This document shows, in pieces, positions 9,475 through 19,060 of a stretch of 64,000 bases of DNA. Each line of letters starts with the position of its first letter. Within the stretch, counting starts at the first letter, position 1. The notes under the pieces are model-generated. The model was not told where the DNA came from and searched no databases. It saw only the letters and a program-made list of their open reading frames with translations. The position numbers were made by a program, and so were the translations under genes. Source of the DNA: Tubulanus polymorphus (taxonomy: Eukaryota > Nemertea > Palaeonemertea > Tubulaniformes > Tubulanidae). The stretch is taken from NCBI RefSeq assembly GCF_964204645.1, contig NC_134025.1, forward strand, positions 14,513,001 through 14,577,000, in the 5' to 3' direction.

Positions 9475-9813
9475 TGTAACAGAGTGAAAAGACAAAAATA
9501 TAGTTACCTATTTATTTATTTATTCTATTTATTGCGTATTTATTGTTAATAAATGTTTTTTAATTGTTGACATTAATTTGTTTTACATTTATTTTTTGAA
9601 TTTTTGGTTTACTTCGTTTCACCCGTACTCGGGATTCCTTGGAAAAGCGCCATCTAGGATTTACTCCTCCCCCTCCTCTCACACACACGCATAGGATGTC
9701 GTACCCAATAAATAAATTTGGATTTGTTGTCAATAAATAAAATTGGATTTAACATCATCAATAAATTGATTTGGATTTGTTGTCAATTTATTGATTTGGA
9801 TTTTAACCGCCAA
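9475..9813. other. AT-rich flank after E1 polymerase
   Basis: No gene. AT-rich with ATTTATTTATTTATT and AATAAATG stretches just after the polymerase stop (possible polyadenylation region), then three short direct repeats of the type ATTTGGATTTGTTGTCAAT (9712-9800). I could not find the element end. Confidence 0.5.
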
Positions 9814-9990
9814 TTCCGGTCGCCATCTTGGATTACGCCACTTCCGGTCGCCATCTTGGATTACGCCACTTCCGGTCGCCATCTTGGATTACGTCACTTC
9901 CGGTCGCCATCTTGGATTACGTCACTTCCGGTCGCCATCTTGGATTACGTCACTTCCGGTCGCCATCTTGGATTACGTCACTTCCGGTAT
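9814..9990. repeat. 28-bp minisatellite, six units, with linked YY1/CRE/ETS-like words
   Basis: Six near-identical 28-bp units. Each contains CGCCATCTTGGATTACG followed by (T/C)CACTTCCGG. The first two units have ACGCCAC and the others ACGTCAC, and the array ends with TATGACGTCATCC. The words match the well-known YY1 core (CCATCTT), ATF/CREB half or full site (TTACGTCAC, TGACGTCA) and ETS site (ACTTCCGG). Confidence 0.9.
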
Positions 9991-10293
9991 GACGTCATCC
10001 CCCCTCCCCCTCCTCCCCTCACTCCACTGCGGTACCATAGTGACAACATGTAACTACTTGTGTGTGTAGAACGTTTGGGCGAAGGTATTATCCCCCGGTA
10101 TCACGCGTAAAACAAACAGAAAACATATTTTCATACATAGGTCATCGCATTATAGAAATTGAACTGTTGACAAGTTGTATTAAATCTGTATAGATGAAAC
10201 ACTTTTAAGGAAAACGCATTATGTCCGTAGTTCCTTTATATCTACTATTGACTGTGCGCCTCGGGCTCAGTCAACTCGCCATCTTCATGATTG

Positions 10294-10506
10294 TGTGATG
10301 GAGTGACTATCACCACAGAGAGTTGACCAGATCCGAAGGAGTAAAGTCGAAGAGCGTGTTGTATTTTGTGAATCTAAACAGCATCTGACTATATTACTAC
10401 AGTATAGGGTTACAGTACAGTACACATGGCGCGAAAACATCAACCAATCATATAAGAGAGACATCAACGAATCATATAAGAGAACCAACACATGTCGTTC
10501 TCGACA
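10294..10506 (-). repeat. BEL/Pao 3' LTR
   Basis: Plus-strand ends are TGTGATGGAGTGAC and CGTTCTCGACA, so it starts TGT and ends ACA on either strand. It contains a 23-bp internal duplication (ATCATATAAGAGA words). Nearly identical to 15686-15898. Confidence 0.95.
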
Positions 10507-11040
10507 CTCCGGGGGCGGCGGTAAGCGCCGAATTTGAAAGTTTACTCTAAGATAACATGTATCGCATTAAATTGAAAGATATTAATAATCACTATACTAA
10601 GTAATAGTTTCACGTATGAAATTGAATCGCCATAAGGGCTAGAAATAGAGACATTGCGTTGTGTTGAATAAATGAGTACATAAAGACTATTTCATAATAA
10701 ATGACTATCTATAGAAAGCAAGTTAACATCGTATCGAATAACATTTAAATTCATTAATCCGCTTTATAGTAATAATAAGTAATTCCCAACACCAAGAGTG
10801 ATTAAACGATATTTCAAGTCCTTTCCGGTAAAGAAAAGTTTCGAAGCAAACGCGTTATTTGTTTAAGATCGGAAACGATTAAAGTTCAGAAAACGCGTAA
10901 AAACGATAACGTGTTTGACCTCGCGGCCGACGAAGAATTTAACGTAAACACGCATGCAGAATCACGTGATGTAAACATAGTCGAGTAAAAAGGCAATAAT
11001 AGCCTACGCATCGGTTTCATACATATAATCCAGACAGAGT
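10507..11040. other. BEL/Pao 3' untranslated region
   Basis: No ORF. Between the integrase C-terminal stop and the 3' LTR. A G/C-rich run (CTCCGGGGGCGGCGG on plus) abuts the LTR where the polypurine tract is expected. Confidence 0.6.
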
Positions 11041-11442
11041 TCAGTCTTTTAATAATTTCGTCCAATTTCTAATCTTTCGCTGAGCGTTGGCTGCGGCCAG
11101 CCTGGTCGCACGCGTTTTCGGTTGATTTGTATCGGTAATCGTACCGGTATCCGATGAATCATCGACAGATTTCGCGTTAATTTCCAGCGGATATAATTTC
11201 GATACGGGTCGGTTCGTACGGCCGGTACTTGTTCTAATATCCGCTGATCGCACAAGTCCATCGGCGCTAACGTTTAATTTCTCGACGAGTGCCATACGCC
11301 AGTGTATTCGCTTCTTGTTGTCCTCGTGCACTAAAACAATGCCGCCAGTTTTTATTTTGTTTTCGAGTTTCCCGTTGAGTTTCGCACGTTCTCTGAGCGC
11401 TATCAAGTATTCACGGCTCCATTGTCGTTTGAATGAACTCAA
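11041..11442 (-). CDS. BEL/Pao integrase C-terminal (DUF5641-type) domain
   Basis: Starts inside the domain (SSFKRQWSREYLIALRER), continues with GGIVLVHEDNKKRIHWRMALVEKL and ends with VRSADIRTSTGRTNRPVSKLYPLE, the signature of the domain following the integrase core in BEL/Pao Pol. It is in a different frame from the upstream pol and overlaps it by 4 nt. The preceding H2C2 zinc finger and the DDE core are missing, so this is the tail left after an internal deletion rather than a separate gene. A second, plus-strand copy of the same domain is at 61152-61515. Confidence 0.9.
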   Translation of the reverse strand: MSSFKRQWSREYLIALRERAKLNGKLENKIKTGGIVLVHEDNKKRIHWRMALVEKLNVSADGLVRSADIRTSTGRTNRPVSKLYPLEINAKSVDDSSDTGTITDTNQPKTRATRLAAANAQRKIRNWTKLLKD

Positions 11443-14235
11443 AAGTTCGATCCATATTTTTCCGGATCAATGATCTTTAAGATACCCGCTTTTTCTAACT
11501 GTTCGTGTTGTATCGACATGGTAGTCTCGTCGACAGATTCATCAGTTTTAATTTCGTTATCGGCTTGAAATCGCGAGACTGGCCAATCGCCGACTTTCAA
11601 CCAGTCGGGCCCGTGCCACCATAGTGTTGAGTTGGCCAGTTGATGAGTGGTTATACCGCGTGTTAGTAGATCCGCTGGGTTATCTTGAGTCGGTACGTAA
11701 TTCAATTCCACATCGAGATTGTCTAGCTTCAAGGAGTTTATCTCGTGCACCCGATTTTGAACGAAACACGGAAGTCGATTTTCACTCCTAGTCCAACTTA
11801 GGACTATCTCGCTATCGGACCAGATAATCGCTTTGCTGAAATTGTAGCATGGATTGAGCGCATCGAATGAATATTTGATCAAACGGGCGCCGACGACGGC
11901 GGCCATTAGCTCGAGGCGCGGTAACGAGAGCTGTTTAACGGGTGCAACTCTGTTTTTCGCTATGACAAGCGCGGTGTTTTCCCCTTGACGTAGATAAACG
12001 GTGGCTCCGTAGCCACGTGAACTCGCGTCCACAAAGCTATGTAACTCAGTATCGGTATCCTCCGACGGCGCAGAAAAATACTTCCGGTTAATCGTTATTT
12101 TTCTCGCATTTTGTAGATCGCGGTACAAAGTTTTCCAGTTATTGCTCACCTCGTCTGGTAATAATTCATCCCACGAGACATTCGCTTTCCATAATTCTTG
12201 GATGAATATTTTTGATTTGATGTGAACCGGTGATAACAGTCCTAACGGATCATAGAGACTCGCCACGCTCCTGACGATTTCGCGCTTCGTAATAATTTCT
12301 GGTTCGCTATGCTCGATCGCTTGTTTGTATTTAAGCCTGTCCTGATTGACATCCCACAGGAGTCCTAGGTTGCTGACAACGTCATGTCCGTTCAATAAGT
12401 TGTCTTTACTCGCAATATGTCTGAGGTTTTCGCTGTTACTAGTCCACTCACATAGTTTAAATCCTGCGTCGGACATCATCCGATTCGCATTATGGTAATA
12501 ATCGATCGCTGTCGATTCGTCTTTCACCGACGTAACGACGTTGTCTACGTATATGCTCGATTTCATATCGTTAGCTACCGTGCTCTTATCTTTGTCCAAA
12601 TGTGATTTTATGACGGCATTGAGAATAAACGGCGAGCACGCTGCTCCGAATAATACAGATTTAAATTGATACGTAATGAATTTGCTTTCGGGGTCGTTTG
12701 GATCGCTTAGCCAGAAAAATTTCGTGAATTTCCGGTCTGGCTCGGCTAGGCCCACTTGAAGGAAGGCCTTTTCGATGTCGCTACTAAGTCCAACGTCGCA
12801 TGTACGAAAGTTCATCAAGATCGAACCAAGATCGTTAAGCAGTAGCGGTCCTTTTTCCAGGCAGTCATTTAAACTCGGAGACTGACGCGTACGGAAGCTA
12901 CAATCGTAGACGACGCGAATTGGTGTTGTAGCTGAGTCTTTCTTCACCGAGTAGTGCGGTATATAATCACCTTCGGATTCGTTTTCCTCGTGGATCGACT
13001 CGATGAATCCACGCGCTATTTGATCTTCGATAATTCGATCATAGATTTTTCGGGTATCGTTATTTAGTTTCCTGACAATCGCTCGCGTTCGGTTGGCTGT
13101 GTTCAGTCTATTGGTCGGTAATGGAGGGTGTTCCGGCCTCCATGGTAGCTGCGCAACGTATTGGTTTCCCGCCATTTCGATACAATCCGTCGCGTAATTT
13201 TCAAACGTAAGTTCTTCGTTTATCGGGTGTTTTATCCCGAGTGTTTCGACCCTCCAAAAGTTTTCGAGTTGGTCTCGTTCATGAGTATCATCGGTGAGGA
13301 TAAAGTTCGCGTAGTCACGACGGTCGTGACTCGAGTTTTTTAGCGGACCCGAAAGAAGATAACCGAGTTTTGACGCAACCGCTGTGGGGCCGTTGCCCCT
13401 GACGACTTTGTCCTCAACTAAGGACCAGTAGTAGTTGGATCCAATTAATAGAGCGATTTCGAACGATTCACGACCGCTTACAGGGTGCGCCAGTTTCAGA
13501 CCCGATAGATAAGGTAAATTACGTGTATCTTTGATGTGATTACTCATAGGTGTCGTAATGTTCGATTTTACGAGTGCGCTTATCGGCACGTCTCCAGTTT
13601 CGGTTTTAATGGCTAACTTGACCCGGTCGTATTTCCTTTGTTTAGATTTAGTATCTCCGAAGATCGAAAGATTCAGTATTTCGCTCGACTCCGGTTTCAA
13701 GTTTAATTTCACGGCTGTTTCCTCCGTGATCCATGTTCGGGTCGAGCCTTCATCAAACAATATGCTGACGGTCTCGGAGTTTTGATGTTTTTCATCAGTA
13801 ATTTCAGCAACAGCTGTCTTTAAGACGACTGGCGTCGATACGGTGATTGAGTCTTGTGAATTTAGCACGCCGATGTACATTTGCCTGTCATCGCATCGCG
13901 GGTTCTGATCGTTATGACCAGCTGATTGTGGTTTTTTGCCGCATAGAGATGTATGGTGTTCATCTGAACATACGGAACAGCAATAGCGTGACCTGCAATC
14001 TCTGGCTTAGTGATTTTTTCTCAAACAATTTCGGCAGAGATATTCTCTTTTCACTATATCCATCCGTTTTTCCAGAGTGTTATAGATCAGACAATCCCTT
14101 GATTTGTGGTCTTTCTTGCAGTAGTTACATTGAATTTTATAATTACGGTCTAGACGGCTTGTTTGATTTCGTTTTCTGTGATGAATTAATAACGACGTGT
14201 CTGTGGTTTCGTGTTCTGAATCGCTGATGAGCACA
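11439..14235 (-). pseudogene. BEL/Pao pol: zinc knuckles, protease, RT, RNase H
   Basis: Continuation of gag-pol after the MITE. CCHC knuckles: CNYCKKDHKSRDC before and CCSVCSDEHHTSLC after an in-frame TAA at 14007-14009. The long frame 11439-13880 (813 residues) then gives an aspartic protease-like LFDEGSTRTWI, reverse transcriptase (VVYDCSFR; SSDIEKAFLQVGL; FGAACSPFILNAVI; the YVDN catalytic box in place of the usual YVDD), and RNase H (HSFVDASSRGYGA, LPRLELMAAVVGA, IWSDSEIVLSW). It ends IDPEKYGSNF* exactly where the integrase should begin. The last Asp of the RT box being Asn and the stop between the knuckles both argue that this copy is inactive. Confidence 0.9.
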
Positions 14236-14243
14236 CTTTGAAT

Positions 14244-14693
14244 CGGTCATCCTTATTACCGAGATGATGTATTTTACCGAGATGAACCGAGATCAACCGA
14301 GATGAAATTAAATATAACATATTCATTTATTCCATATCGATTTTAACCATTGAAATCATATTATATCAGTAATAAATGCCTGCTGGGTTCATATTTTACA
14401 TATTTTGTCGGATATTTTTGGAAAAATAACTTTTAACTTTACCGAGATGAGATCGTCGATCAATCAAATTCAATGAAATTTTATTGCTAACCGAGTTTAC
14501 GTTTTTTGAGTCAAAATTTCTTTAAATAAAAAAATATGTAAAATATGACTCTAGGAGGTATTTATTACTGATATAACATGATTTCAAGTGTTAAAATCGA
14601 TAAGGAATAAATAAATATGTTATATTTAATTTCATCTCGGTTGATCTCGGTTCATCTCGGTAAAATACATCATCTCGGTAATAAGGATGACCC
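14244..14693. mobile_element. 450-bp MITE with long TIRs, 8-bp TSD, inserted in gag
   Basis: Target duplication CTTTGAAT at 14236-14243 and 14694-14701. Termini GGTCATCCTTATTACCGAG and its reverse complement. The inverted arms run well inward with repeated CCGAGATGA / TCATCTCGG words. The centre is AT-rich with no ORF. An 8-bp duplication suggests hAT-type mobilisation; the superfamily is unconfirmed. Confidence 0.88.
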
Positions 14694-14701
14694 CTTTGAA
14701 T

Positions 14702-15664
14702 GGCTTGTCCTGCCAGACCCGCTTGAATCTCTTTCTGTAACGCTTTCTTCAATTCAGTTAAATTCCATGCTGAATCACCATGGTCGCGTGTGATCTGAGT
14801 TTTAATTCCCGACGGGAGTTTCTCGAATATGACTGGAATCAGGAGATCCCCATAGCTTTCCTCGGTCTTACCGAGAGATTTTAGACCCCTGATATAGCCT
14901 TCCAGTTCATCGTAGAACTTTTTCATCTGTTGTACATTTTCGCGTGGTTTTGGCAATTCCCACAATGCCTTCATATAAACGTTGATCAATTTATGAGTTT
15001 GTCCGTACCTGTTTTTCAAAAGTTCAATGGCTTCGACGTAGTTGTTATTGGTCAGTGATAAGCCCTCGACGCATAGGGCCGCTTCTCCGCTGAGTTGCGC
15101 ACGAAGATACTGGAATTTTTGGATGTCGTCTAATCCGGTATCGTTGTGGATAGCTGATTCGAATGCATCTATAAAGCCGATCCATTGTAGTAAATCCCCG
15201 CTGAATGTCGGTAAATGTAACTTAGGTAGATTGACTTGCCTTGATTTGTTGTTAATCGGTTGATGAGTTGTCGTTGTCGTCGGTTTCGTGTCATTATTGA
15301 ACGTTTCAATAAAGAATCTATACTTTTGTATTTCGATAATCCGTTCGAATGCGAAATCATCTGCTTCTGCGATAGATGATTGTAGATTTTCATCAGGCGT
15401 CAACGAGAGAATTGTTTGATCTAGTTCTTGTATGAGGTTTAGCTTTGTGACCGCTGATGATATGATTGCTACCAGATCTTGAACTTCGGCTAGGCCTACT
15501 TTTGTTGATCCGGATTGTAGGCTCTGGTAGACCTCTTCTGCACGATTGAGGTATTTAGATAACTGCCCTCGGTGGGCCAACCGAGATGCTGTAGGACGCT
15601 TCGTTTGGTCCATTTCGTTTTGACGCTCAGTTTCGTCATTCGCATTTTCCGATGTCGTCGACAT
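14702..15664 (-). pseudogene. BEL/Pao gag, 5' part
   Basis: Starts at the ATG at 15664 (MSTTSENANDE), just inside the primer-binding site. It contains the Pao-type gag region (LPKLHLPTFSGDLLQWIGFIDAFE, IQKFQYLRAQLSGEAALCVEG, YVEAIELLKNRYGQ, WELPKPRENVQQMKKFYDELE). It is truncated by the MITE at 14701; the continuing gag/zinc-knuckle region resumes at 14235. The MITE plus duplicated target (458 bp) also shifts frame. Confidence 0.9.
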
Positions 15665-15665
15665 A

Positions 15666-15683
15666 ATCCTGGTCACGGCACCA
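15666..15683 (-). promoter_or_regulatory. Primer-binding site, tRNA-His-like
   Basis: Two bases inside the 5' LTR the minus strand reads TGGTGCCGTGACC. This matches the complement of a eukaryotic tRNA-His 3' end as I know it for about 12 bases, then diverges. Confidence 0.65.
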
Positions 15684-15685
15684 AA

Positions 15686-15898
15686 TGTGATGGAGTGACG
15701 ATCACCACAGAGAGTTGACCAGATCCGAAGGAGTAAAGTCGAAGAGCGTGTTGTATTTTGTGAATCTAAACAGCATCTGACTTTATTACTACAGTATAGG
15801 GTTACAGTATAGTACACATGGCGCGAAAACATCAACCAATCATATAAGAGAGACATCAACGAATCATATAAGATAACCAACACATGTCGTTCTCGACA
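15686..15898 (-). repeat. BEL/Pao 5' LTR
   Basis: 213 bp, matching 10294-10506 with four mismatches by eye. Flanked on the outside by the GATTG target duplication. Confidence 0.95.
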
Positions 15899-15903
15899 GA
15901 TTG

Positions 15904-17374
15904 AAATATTTGATTAGGCAGTCCTATCAAAAGTGGCGTTAATTCATACAAGCGAATAATTTGTTGTTTCCAAAGGTTTTTGTTACCGGCTCGTCTACAC
16001 GGTAATGGTCGTAATTCCCCGGTAAAAATCCCCTAAGAATATACCCATTAAAGAGCTTATGATTTGCTGCCGCCGGTATGTTTTCGTTTGTATTGCAAAA
16101 TTAAGTCAAAAATAACTGGAATCGTTTTAGAGGATTTCTGTGAAAATTTTCAATTTTTCCCCACACGTCAACAAGTGCCTTTCAAATCAAGATCGATTCA
16201 TCATGCGTAAAAACGATTGAAGCAATTTTTGCCGTTTTATTTATCTATGGTTTGATACGTCAAGATTTCAGTAAAAAGGGCAACATCATCGTTTATGTTA
16301 GCGAAGCTTGGTATACAAGCAAGCTGACAATAACAAGCCATTGAATTTTATCTGACTTTGTATAGCTTATTATATATAGAAAGTCAGTGATTAAGTCCTA
16401 AGTAAATATTGCTCAATTAAAGAGAATTCATTATGACAATGTACAAGCGATGACAGGCCTATGAGGCACCCGTAAATCAAAAATGTATTTCACGAATTTT
16501 GCTGTGCGATGCGATAAATTATTGAAACTTTTTATTTGAAATATCTTTGAAATACTATTTGAAATTTGAAATATTATTTTACCAGTGCGATAACTTTTAG
16601 TATTAGTTTAGTATTAATGAAGTATTTCAATCTTTGGATAAACGTTGGAAAAATGGCAAGGGGAAAATTACCGCTAAATAAACATTAGAATTTGCAGGTT
16701 TTGTAATAACTTTGAATTGTTAAATTTTACTGGACATTGGTGTATGCTGAATATCACGAACAACGAAACATATATCTCATACAAACGTTGATTGTCTTTT
16801 TCAACTTTCTTCATTTCAATAACAATCAATCGATTTTTAAGTCGATTTAATTACCGGGATAGCGACTATATGCGTTTGTGCTTTTAATCAACTAATTTCC
16901 GAATCCGTGGTATGTCAATCAAATAATAATTTTTAAGTCGAGAAAAAGTAAGATGCATTCTATCAACTAATTTCAATGTAAAGACTGTAATGCTTCGTAT
17001 ATGAATCAATACTAAAGCATTCATACCGCAGGCCACTTAATCTTAAGCTTGATTGTGAGAGGTGTTTAAACATAATGGTCACATGAGTAATTAAATGGTT
17101 GTGTCACAAAGGGAGAAATCTGCCTTAGACATATCACACTTCCCTGGATTGACTTTGGGAGGAATATTCTAACCAAGTTCAATTTTCACAATAGCGGTCC
17201 TCTTAATTGGTGACACTCAAAGAACGCGCGGCTCAGATTTCTATTGTGCGCCTATCGCGCGCTGCGCGTGAATCACTTACGTAATCTTTTCTGTAAATGT
17301 GAAGACCTCGGGGGCATTATGTTCTCTAAAGCCCAATATTATCCCAAATTCCGGACTGTTAATAGGTTGATTTT
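15904..17374. repeat. Dispersed repeat: partial copy of the large TIR element family (copy C)
   Basis: No gene. Segments match other places in the window: 16375-16480 resembles 35690-35800 (AGGCCTATGAG, GACAATGTACAAG), 17025-17100 resembles 39405-39480, and 17180-17310 resembles the TIR at 41.55-41.71 kb (TTCTATTGTGCGCC, CTTACGTAAT). It looks like an older, degraded copy of the element that E2 sits in. Confidence 0.6.
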
Positions 17375-18140
17375 AAGGCTGGCTTATGTCGACAAGCAAC
17401 GCGACGCCTACCGACGCAACTGAGAGCAACCGCGATCGCAGCCCAGCTTATGTCGACTGCGCTCCGATTCGCAGCAACTGAGGCCGACTAGCGGGATATG
17501 AGATCCTCCCAGTTGCTTCCCTGCTTATGTCGGTTGCGATTACTAGCAACTGCAACGGCTCAATTGATCACGTGATAAGCATTTTGGGAATAAATTTGAA
17601 TTATTAGAAAAGCTATTTCTTTAAGACTTTGATCTTTCTGATTCTGTTTTGAATACAACGTGCTAGCGACATCTATAAAGATGGCTGCTCACACCATAAT
17701 TCTACCAATTTCGTTTCTAGATCTTCGGTCCAGTCCTCTGCCGTGCTGAAGGTTTGGCTTACGTTTTGAACTACTTGAATTTGAAAGTTTATGACTAATT
17801 ACGAATGACGCTAACTAGCGGTGATAATTTGTACTATGTATATGCGGTCTCTCATTGGCTGGAACCCTGCGCTCAGTTCCGTCGCGTCGCAGATGAGCTT
17901 ATGTCGGCTGCGATCGAAAGCAACTGCCCGCCTACCGTAGGCTGGAGTAGAACATGGGCAACTAGCCGGATACGGCTTGCGACGAGTCGGTAGGCGTCGC
18001 GTTGCCGTCGCAAGCCGGCTTATGTCGAACCGATTGAGGAGCAACTGGCGGCCTCTCGTAGGCCGTTAGTTGCCGCTAATCGGCGATAAACCCAGTTGTG
18101 TCGGTAGGCGTCGCGTTGCTTGTCGAGATAAGCCAGCCTT
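17375..18140. mobile_element. GC-rich foldback element with subterminal word repeats
   Basis: Ends AAGGCTGGCTTATGTCGA and, inverted, GATAAGCCAGCCTT. The arms continue with GCAACGCGACGCCTACCGAC and its complement. Inside, words such as GCTTATGTCG and GCAACTG recur in both orientations. No transposase ORF. Target duplication not clear. GC-rich ends contrast with an AT-rich centre (17570-17640). Confidence 0.75.
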
Positions 18141-18303
18141 TACGGCAGAGTCGACACGTTACAACAATTTTTAACTGTTCATTTATGAATATTTGAGGAC
18201 TTATGAACTAAAAATTAGTTAAATTTTTGATACATTTTGAGAAAGTCACAAAACAGTTGAGACTGCGTTAGGTATGTTTCCGACTAGGACAAGGCTAACA
18301 TCT

Positions 18304-18440
18304 GCGGATCCAGGATTTCGGGGAGAGGGTGCACAAATTAGGAAGGGGGGTCTGAGGGTCCTCGCCCAGAAAATATTTTTAAATTAGATGCACGGAGACG
18401 CGTTCTAGGCACGATCAGAGTACGTCTGACCTGGATCCGC
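18304..18440. mobile_element. Short MITE with GCGGATCCAGG termini
   Basis: GCGGATCCAGG at 18304-18314 and its reverse complement CCTGGATCCGC at 18430-18440. No ORF between them. Target duplication not resolved. Confidence 0.55.
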
Positions 18441-18795
18441 CGCTGAATGAATCATCACCTTGTAAAATAGTTTTTCTGCTGGGCTTAACAACCTCAGGCT
18501 TATTCATTTTTAAACAAGGTACTGCTAAATTCTCAAATATGAAATAGTGCCTCTTTTTAGCCCACTTGGACTCAGGTCCCAGTGCTATTGCGTTCAGTTT
18601 TCGTCCATCTGGGAAGTTTTGAAAATGCTTCACTGAATTGTCTTCATATTCGGTTTAGCCATGCTCGCCATTGTTGCTGAAATCAGAACTTTTTTGACAA
18701 GTTTCATTATGATTGAAAATGAAATTATATACAATTTGACTATTCAAGTTAGTACCTACCAGGGTATGCATATTTTGGCACCACAATCAATTGTA

Positions 18796-18863
18796 CAGTG
18801 GAACCTCGTTATAACGAACATATTTTCTGGTCTCCTGAAGTTTGCTGTAACGAGGTTCCACTG
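18796..18863. mobile_element. 68-bp pogo/Tigger-type MITE
   Basis: CAGTGGAACCTCGTTATAACG at one end and CGAGGTTCCACTG at the other, flanked by TA dinucleotides. This terminus is typical of pogo/Tigger Tc1-mariner derivatives. Confidence 0.8.
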
Positions 18864-19060
18864 TACATAAGTAGCTCATGACATCACTGAGACTTTGGTG
18901 AGTTGATTTCTGCATTTGTTTACCAGGGGGCGTTGAATATATTAAACTTGTCAGATTTTCAAGCATTTCACCAAGTGCATCCCTAGTTGCGTTATATTAC
19001 TCAGTCGTTATTCGTTTTTCATACGTTTGTCTAAGCTGGCACACCTACGATATTATTCAG

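Larger units (their letters stand above)
1..9560. mobile_element. Maverick/Polinton element E1 (left end outside window, decayed)
   Basis: A block of virus-like genes: minus-strand small virion protein, penton-like protein, integrase, TBP-like protein, two conserved Polinton ORFs and packaging ATPase, then a plus-strand zinc-finger/PolB gene. Integrase, A32-like ATPase and protein-primed-type PolB together define Mavericks/Polintons. The left end lies outside the window. No terminal inverted repeat could be placed after the polymerase, so the right limit (about 9.5 kb) is approximate. Two gene junctions overlap as ATGA. Several genes carry nonsense codons or frameshifts, so the copy is dead or needs help in trans. 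Base composition is much less AT-rich than E2, so they are distinct lineages. Capsid and protease genes are expected further left but are not visible. Confidence 0.9.
10294..15898 (-). mobile_element. BEL/Pao LTR retrotransposon, full length but integrase core deleted
   Basis: Bounded by 213-bp LTRs and a perfect 5-bp target duplication GATTG (10289-10293 and 15899-15903). Coding strand is minus. The order gag, zinc knuckles, protease, RT, RNase H and integrase C-terminal domain is the BEL/Pao arrangement in one long gag-pol frame. Defects: the H2C2 and DDE integrase core is absent between 11439 and 11442, a 450-bp MITE sits in gag, and a TAA lies at 14007-14009. I counted four mismatches between the LTRs, so insertion is fairly recent. 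Transposition would need integrase in trans unless the deletion came later. Confidence 0.93.

Noticed and set aside
9814-9990. ORF with repeated Arg/Ser/Trp motifs, or CRISPR
   Set aside because: Every frame of a 28-bp minisatellite; no spacers, no coding bias.
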